64,000 nucleotides of DNA from an uncultured Prevotella sp. (lineage in GTDB: Bacteria; Bacteroidota; Bacteroidia; Bacteroidales; Bacteroidaceae). Positions 59,747 to 64,000 of the stretch are shown here, piece by piece (position 1 is the first letter of the stretch; each line of letters begins with the position of its first letter). The stretch covers positions 1 to 64,000 of the forward strand of contig CAJJWN010000012.1 of NCBI GenBank assembly GCA_905196835.1, given 5' to 3'. The position numbers and the translations under genes are program-made. The notes under the pieces were generated by a model. That model had not been told where the DNA came from and did not search any database. It worked only from the letters and a program-made list of their open reading frames with translations.

Positions 59747-60424
59747 ATGTGGTTATGTAATTCACCTATCGGTAGGAAAGTAGTGATGTCTGTCACAGGC
59801 GTCGCGCTAATCCTGTTCTTGACATTCCACATGTCAATGAACTTAGTTGCACTTTTCTCGGGCGAAGCTTACAACGCGGTGTGTGAGTTCCTCGGCGCTA
59901 ACTGGTACGCCCTCGTGGCTACGCTGGCACTGGCAGCCCTGGCAGTCATCCACATCGTCTACGCGTTCCTGCTCACGATGCAGAACCGCCGCGCCCGCGG
60001 CGACGAACGCTACGCCGTAACGGCGCGTCCGGCGAAAGTGGAGTGGGCCTCGCAGAACATGCTCGTGCTGGGCATCATCGTGCTCTTGGGCCTGCTGCTC
60101 CACCTGTTCAACTTCTGGTACAACATGATGTTCGCCGAGCTGACGGGCATCGCCGTGCCCCACTTGCCCTCTGACGGCTTCGCCTACATCCTCGACACGT
60201 TCGCTAATCCCGTCTACGTGCTGCTCTACATCGTGTGGCTCGTTGCCATCTGGTTCCACCTCTCGCACGGCTTCTGGAGCGCGATGCACACTTTCGGCTG
60301 GAACGGCAAGGTGTGGTTCAACCGCTGGAAGGTAATCGGCCAGGTGTACTCTACGCTGCTCATGCTGGGCTTCCTCGTCGTCGTGCTGGCCTTCGCCTTC
60401 GGACTGGCTCCGAGCATGTGGTAA
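59747..60424 (+). CDS. sdhC: Succinate dehydrogenase/fumarate reductase cytochrome b subunit
   Basis: 225 aa from ATG 59747 (MWLCNSPIGRKVVMSVTGVAL); the in-frame extension to 59600 lies over the promoter. Five membrane helices of the B-type (di-heme) subunit, with heme-ligand histidines in LFLTFHMSMNLVAL, IHIVYAFLL, LLLHLFNFW and WFHLSHGFWSAMHTFGW. Anchors the flavoprotein and Fe-S subunits and exchanges electrons with menaquinone. In fermenting Bacteroidales this complex mainly reduces fumarate. Confidence 0.93.
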   Translation: MWLCNSPIGRKVVMSVTGVALILFLTFHMSMNLVALFSGEAYNAVCEFLGANWYALVATLALAALAVIHIVYAFLLTMQNRRARGDERYAVTARPAKVEWASQNMLVLGIIVLLGLLLHLFNFWYNMMFAELTGIAVPHLPSDGFAYILDTFANPVYVLLYIVWLVAIWFHLSHGFWSAMHTFGWNGKVWFNRWKVIGQVYSTLLMLGFLVVVLAFAFGLAPSMW

Positions 60425-60462
60425 TTCAATTTCATAATTCATAATGCATAATTCATAATTAT
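60425..60462. repeat. AATTCAT 7-mer repeat
   Basis: TTCATAATTCATAATGCATA and similar words between sdhC and sdhA; same family as at 25.85 kb. One orientation only. Confidence 0.6.
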
Positions 60463-60463
60463 T

Positions 60464-62446
60464 ATGGCAAAGCAAATCAATTCCAAGATACCAGAGGGAC
60501 CGATAGCTGAGAAATGGACCAACTACAAGGCTCACCAGCGTCTCGTCAACCCAAAGAACAAACTGAAGTTGGATGTCATCGTCGTCGGCACCGGACTGGC
60601 CGGAGCCTCCGCAGCGGCGTCGCTCGGCGAGATGGGCTTCAACGTGCTCAACTTCTGCATACAAGACTCTCCCCGCCGCGCGCACTCTATCGCTGCGCAG
60701 GGAGGTATCAACGCAGCCAAGAACTACCAGAACGACGGCGACTCCGTCTACCGCCTGTTCTACGACACGGTGAAGGGCGGCGACTACCGTGCACGCGAAG
60801 CCAACGTCTACCGACTGGCCGAAGTGTCTAACAACATCATCGACCAGTGCGTAGCCCAGGGCGTTCCCTTCGCCCGCGAGTACGGCGGAATGCTGGCAAA
60901 CCGCTCGTTCGGCGGCGCGCAGGTGTCGCGTACGTTCTACGCCAAGGGACAGACCGGCCAGCAGCTTCTGCTCGGCGCTTACTCAGCGCTCAGCCGCCAG
61001 GTGCACACAGGCCGCGTAAAGCTCTACACACGCTATGAAATGGAAGACGTGGTAATCGTTGACGGACGCGCACGCGGCATCATCGCGAAGAACCTCGTGA
61101 CAGGTAAGCTCGAGCGCTTCTCGGCCAACGCCGTCGTAATAGCCACCGGCGGATACGGCAACACATACTTCCTCTCGACCAACGCCATGGGCTGCAACTG
61201 TACCGCCGCAATGGCTTGCTACCGCAAGGGAGCATACTTCGCCAACCCGTCTTACGTGCAAATCCACCCGACCTGCATCCCCGTGCACGGCACCAACCAG
61301 TCGAAGCTTACGCTTATGTCGGAGTCTCTGCGCAACGACGGCCGCATCTGGGTGCCCAAGAAGCTTGAAGACGCCAAGGCGTTGCAGCGCGGAGAGAAGA
61401 AGGGAAGCGACATTCCCGAGGAAGACCGCGACTATTACCTGGAGCGTCGCTACCCCGCCTTCGGTAACCTCGTGCCCCGTGACGTCGCCAGCCGCGCCGC
61501 AAAGGAGCGTTGCGACAAGGGCTACGGTGTCAACAACACCGGCCTTGCCGTGTTCCTCGACTTCTCCGAGAGCATCGAGCGTCTTGGCCTTGATGTTGTA
61601 TTGCAGCGTTACGGCAACCTGTTCGACATGTACGAGGAAATAACCGACGTCAACCCGGGCGAGCTTGCAAACGAAATCAACGGCGTGAAATACTACAACC
61701 CGATGATGATTTACCCCGCCATACACTACACCATGGGCGGCATCTGGGTTGACTACGAGCTGATGACGAGCATCGAAGGCCTGTTCGCTATCGGCGAGTG
61801 CAACTTCTCCGACCACGGAGCCAACCGCCTCGGCGCGTCAGCCCTCATGCAGGGACTGGCCGACGGATACTTCGTACTGCCGTACACCATCCAGAACTAC
61901 CTGGCCGACCAGTCCATCTGGCCGCGCATCTCGACAGACCTGCCCGAGTTCGAGGAGGCCGAGAAGGGCGTGCAGGCCGAAATCGACCGCCTCATGGGCA
62001 TACAGGGCAAGCGCTCGGTAGACTCAATCCACAAGGAGCTCGGCCACGTAATGTGGGAGCACGTAGGCATGGGACGCACCGCCGAAGGCCTAAAGGAAGG
62101 ACTTGAGCTAATCAAGAAAATACGCAAGGAGTTCGAGACCAACCTCTTCATCCCCGGCTCGAAGGAAGGCCTTAACACAGAGCTTGACAAGGCAATCCAC
62201 CTGCGCGACTTCATCACCATGGGCGAGCTCATCGCCTACGATGCGCTGTCACGCAACGAGTCGTGCGGCGGTCACTTCCGCGAGGAGTACCAGACGGAGG
62301 AAGGCGAGGCAAAGCGCGACGACGAAAACTATTTCTATGTAGGCTGCTGGGAGTACCAGGGAAGCGACGAGAAAGCGCCCGAACTCATCAAGGAGCCGTT
62401 GCACTACGAGGCTATAAAGGTACAGACACGTAATTACAAGAATTAA
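60464..62446 (+). CDS. sdhA: Succinate dehydrogenase/fumarate reductase flavoprotein subunit
   Basis: 660 aa. FAD-binding [21 protein letters not shown]. The covalent-FAD histidine region is [20 protein letters not shown]. Active-site segment [22 protein letters not shown] and the [19 protein letters not shown] loop. C-terminal helical domain [31 protein letters not shown]. The subunit order C-A-B and length match the B-type SdhA/FrdA of Bacteroidota. Confidence 0.97.
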   Translation: MAKQINSKIPEGPIAEKWTNYKAHQRLVNPKNKLKLDVIVVGTGLAGASAAASLGEMGFNVLNFCIQDSPRRAHSIAAQGGINAAKNYQNDGDSVYRLFYDTVKGGDYRAREANVYRLAEVSNNIIDQCVAQGVPFAREYGGMLANRSFGGAQVSRTFYAKGQTGQQLLLGAYSALSRQVHTGRVKLYTRYEMEDVVIVDGRARGIIAKNLVTGKLERFSANAVVIATGGYGNTYFLSTNAMGCNCTAAMACYRKGAYFANPSYVQIHPTCIPVHGTNQSKLTLMSESLRNDGRIWVPKKLEDAKALQRGEKKGSDIPEEDRDYYLERRYPAFGNLVPRDVASRAAKERCDKGYGVNNTGLAVFLDFSESIERLGLDVVLQRYGNLFDMYEEITDVNPGELANEINGVKYYNPMMIYPAIHYTMGGIWVDYELMTSIEGLFAIGECNFSDHGANRLGASALMQGLADGYFVLPYTIQNYLADQSIWPRISTDLPEFEEAEKGVQAEIDRLMGIQGKRSVDSIHKELGHVMWEHVGMGRTAEGLKEGLELIKKIRKEFETNLFIPGSKEGLNTELDKAIHLRDFITMGELIAYDALSRNESCGGHFREEYQTEEGEAKRDDENYFYVGCWEYQGSDEKAPELIKEPLHYEAIKVQTRNYKN

Positions 62447-62496
62447 TATAAGGTTATAAGGTCATGGGGTCATACGGTTATACGGTGATGACGCCT
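62447..62496. repeat. Octamer repeat, left flank of the inserted gene
   Basis: ATAAGGTTATAAGGTCATGGGGTCATACGG words of the AAGGTTAT family. The inverted partner lies after the four-helix-bundle gene at 62905-62962. Confidence 0.7.
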
Positions 62497-62515
62497 ATGG
62501 AAAAGTAAAGCGAAT

Positions 62516-62905
62516 ATGAGTCCGTACAAGAACCTCCGGGTTTGGAACGAAAGCATGGAGCTGGCCAAAATGGTCTACCTGCTTACCGCAAGCTTCCCGA
62601 GAGAAGAGCTTTACGGCCTTTCCAGCCAAATGCGCAGGTGCGCTGTCTCTATATCATCGAATATAGCCGAGGGTTACGGCAGGGGCACCAACGCCGAGCT
62701 GATACACTTCCTTTACATTTCATTGGGCTCGTCAAACGAACTGGACACCCAGCTTGAGCTGTCTAAGCGGTTTTCATACGTCAGCGATGAAGATTATAAC
62801 GCGCTTGACGCATTGAACAAGTCAGTGAACAAGATGATAAGGTCGCTGATTTATGTCAGAAGGCAGCAAAGTCATGCTTCTCCGCCGACAGCCGCCGAAC
62901 CGTAA
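62516..62905 (+). CDS. Four-helix-bundle protein (S23/TIGR02436) inserted between sdhA and sdhB
   Basis: 129 aa. MSPYKNLRVWNESMELAKMVY, LSSQMRRCAVSISSNIAEGYGRG, ELIHFLYISLGSSNELDTQLELSKRF and LNKSVNKMIRSLIYVRRQ are the four helices of the S23 family. It interrupts the usual sdhA-sdhB adjacency and is flanked by opposite arms of one octamer repeat. Its last residues (PTAAEP) reach the right arm. Function unknown; homologue of the gene at 51216 but shorter. Confidence 0.88.
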   Translation: MSPYKNLRVWNESMELAKMVYLLTASFPREELYGLSSQMRRCAVSISSNIAEGYGRGTNAELIHFLYISLGSSNELDTQLELSKRFSYVSDEDYNALDALNKSVNKMIRSLIYVRRQQSHASPPTAAEP

Positions 62906-62962
62906 ACGCCGTAAGGCAAAACCGTAAGACCTCATAACCGCAAAACCGTAAAACCGTATATA
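62906..62962. repeat. Octamer repeat, right flank of the inserted gene
   Basis: CGTAAGGCAAAACCGTAAGACC and CCGCAAAACCGTAAAACCGT words, inverted relative to 62447-62496. Confidence 0.7.
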
Positions 62963-62965
62963 ACA

Positions 62966-63721
62966 ATGGAGACAAACATAAGTTTCACGCTTAAGGTCTG
63001 GCGTCAGAACGGGCCTAAGGCAAAAGGTCATTTTGACACGTTCGAGATGAAGGACATCCCCACGGACACCTCGTTCCTCGAAATGTTGGACATCCTCAAC
63101 GAGCAGCTCATCGAGGACGGCAAGGAGCCGTTCGTCTTCGACCACGACTGCCGCGAGGGCATCTGCGGCATGTGCTCGCTCTACATCAACGGCCATCCCC
63201 ACGGTCCTGCGACTGGAGCCACCACCTGCCAGCTGTACATGCGCCGCTTCCACGACGGCGACGTAATCACCGTTGAGCCGTGGCGTTCGGCCGCGTTCCC
63301 CGTAATCAAGGACTGCATGGTTGACCGCGGCGCGTTCGACAAAATCATGCAGGCCGGCGGATACATCAGCGTACGCACCGGCCAGCCCCAGGACGCCAAC
63401 GCCATCCTCATACCGAAGGAGGCTGCCGACGAGGCAATGGACTGCGCTACGTGCATCGGCTGCGGCGCCTGCGTGGCAGCCTGCAAGAACGGCTCGGCCA
63501 TGCTCTTCGTCAGCTCGAAGGTCAGCCAGCTCGCGCTCCTGCCCCAGGGACGCCCCGAGGCGGCAAAGCGCGCCAAGGCGATGGTCATGAAGATGGAAGA
63601 GCTTGGCTTCGGCAACTGCACCAACACGCGTGCCTGTGAGGCCGAGTGCCCCAAGAACGAGTCGATAGCCAACATCGCCCGCCTGAACCGCGAGTTCATC
63701 AAGGCGAAGTTGAACGACTAA
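62966..63721 (+). CDS. sdhB: Succinate dehydrogenase/fumarate reductase iron-sulfur subunit
   Basis: 251 aa. The N-terminal ferredoxin domain has [2Fe-2S] ligands in [16 protein letters not shown] and the distal TTCQ. The C-terminal domain has [17 protein letters not shown] ([4Fe-4S]) and [16 protein letters not shown] ([3Fe-4S]). Electron wire between SdhA and SdhC. ATG 62966. Intact, despite being separated from sdhA by an inserted gene. Confidence 0.97.
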   Translation: METNISFTLKVWRQNGPKAKGHFDTFEMKDIPTDTSFLEMLDILNEQLIEDGKEPFVFDHDCREGICGMCSLYINGHPHGPATGATTCQLYMRRFHDGDVITVEPWRSAAFPVIKDCMVDRGAFDKIMQAGGYISVRTGQPQDANAILIPKEAADEAMDCATCIGCGACVAACKNGSAMLFVSSKVSQLALLPQGRPEAAKRAKAMVMKMEELGFGNCTNTRACEAECPKNESIANIARLNREFIKAKLND

Positions 63722-63760
63722 GATTTTATATATCTTTGTATTTTACATACTTTTTGTTTG

Positions 63761-63793
63761 CGGCGGTGTGCAGTGATGCACGCCGCCGTTTTT
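63761..63793 (+). terminator. Rho-independent terminator of the sdh operon
   Basis: CGGCGGTGTGCA (63761-63772) pairs over 12 bp with TGCACGCCGCCG (63777-63788) around GTGA and is followed by TTTTT. Confidence 0.9.
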
Positions 63794-63814
63794 CGTGCCC
63801 CTCGCCGCGCCACG

Positions 63815-63935
63815 GTGTGCGGAAGGCGGCCTTTCGCGCTGCAAGAAGCCATGTTTCGGCGTGCGAAAGGCCGTCTTTTGCAGGACAAAAGACGGCCTTT
63901 CGCAACACGTTGGCTGTCAGGCGGTTGCGCAGGTC
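63815..63935. repeat. AAAGGCGGCCTTTCGC/CTGGCTGTCAGG dispersed repeats
   Basis: GGAAGGCGGCCTTTCGCGC, CGAAAGGCCGTCTTTTGC and its inverse AAAAGACGGCCTTTCGC, then AACACGTTGGCTGTCAGGCG, the unit also seen near 31100. The rest to 64000 shows no gene. Confidence 0.55.
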
Positions 63936-64000
63936 GTCATGCGTGGCGCGGCGTAACGCTTTGCGCGGTGGAGCGGAACGGGGTGGGGCAGGATGGTGTT

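Noticed and set aside
63731-63738. -7 box TATCTTTG after sdhB as promoter of a small RNA ending at the 63.79-kb terminator
   Set aside because: It would give an RNA of only about 50 bases consisting of the sdh terminator; chance match in AT-rich DNA is more likely.
1-64000. tRNA or rRNA genes
   Set aside because: None noticed by eye (no cloverleaf or 16S/23S/5S-like stretch), but a tRNA scan would be needed to exclude a single tRNA.

Overview
The window is chromosomal DNA of a Bacteroidales bacterium, most probably Prevotella or a close relative. The evidence is a set of Bacteroidota hallmarks: -7 boxes of the TAnnTTTG type upstream of many genes, a type III glutamine synthetase, a TIGR01201-type HU protein with a 34-aa smalltalk gene downstream, a PorZ-like type IX secretion protein, LL-diaminopimelate aminotransferase, a B-type succinate dehydrogenase/fumarate reductase, and the mnmG-apt-uvrC-dtd-mazG-deoC gene order. 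Coding DNA is GC-rich. The glycan cluster (15.4-25 kb) and a mobile element (33.4-36.7 kb) are visibly more AT-rich.

Layout. 1-2.4 kb: RND efflux pair (permease truncated by the window edge). 2.4-15.4 kb, all plus strand: HAD phosphatase, dapF-dapL, glnN, U32 peptidase, sufE, SpoU methyltransferase, outer-membrane barrel, a 1-kb gene-free stretch with origin-like motifs, nadA, phosphoethanolamine transferase. 15.4-25.2 kb: glycosyltransferases and polytopic membrane proteins (one frameshifted at a six-base homopolymer) ending at porZ. 25.2-31 kb: rdgB, yitT, leuS, smalltalk, HU. 31-37.7 kb: accessory region with a RhuM pseudogene, an SGNH hydrolase and a complete 3.3-kb IS1595-type transposon with cargo. 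37.8-53 kb: mutS, a GNAT, lgt, ychF, a PAS protein, a secreted protein with a structured leader, an AAA/PD-(D/E)XK protein, polA, a polyprenyl synthase, a four-helix-bundle protein and deoC. 53-59.2 kb: mazG-like, dtd, uvrC, apt, mnmG, with two perfect parS-type palindromes. 59.6-63.7 kb: sdhC-sdhA-[four-helix-bundle gene]-sdhB.

The strongest unexplained signal is a class of short-word inverted repeats in most intergenic gaps. Each consists of iterated 7-, 8- or 9-bp words, a short spacer, and the same words inverted. The words differ between loci (GAGTTAA, AATGAAT, GGTTATAA, GGTAAAAC, CTGGGAGAG, GGCTAATTA and others) but the architecture is the same. Two copies lie in frame inside leuS. Several genes end inside a copy and take their stop codon and C-terminal residues from it. 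A 44-bp array of the same kind follows polA.

The second notable system is the transposon at 33426-36746. It has 23-bp imperfect terminal inverted repeats and an exact 8-bp target duplication (AATGAATA). Its cargo is a KilA-N protein, small membrane/secreted proteins, and a leader RNA with a 13-bp pseudoknot-forming helix. A leader with a similar 5-prime hairpin and nested helices precedes another secreted protein at 43.9-44.7 kb. I saw no tRNA, rRNA or CRISPR array.
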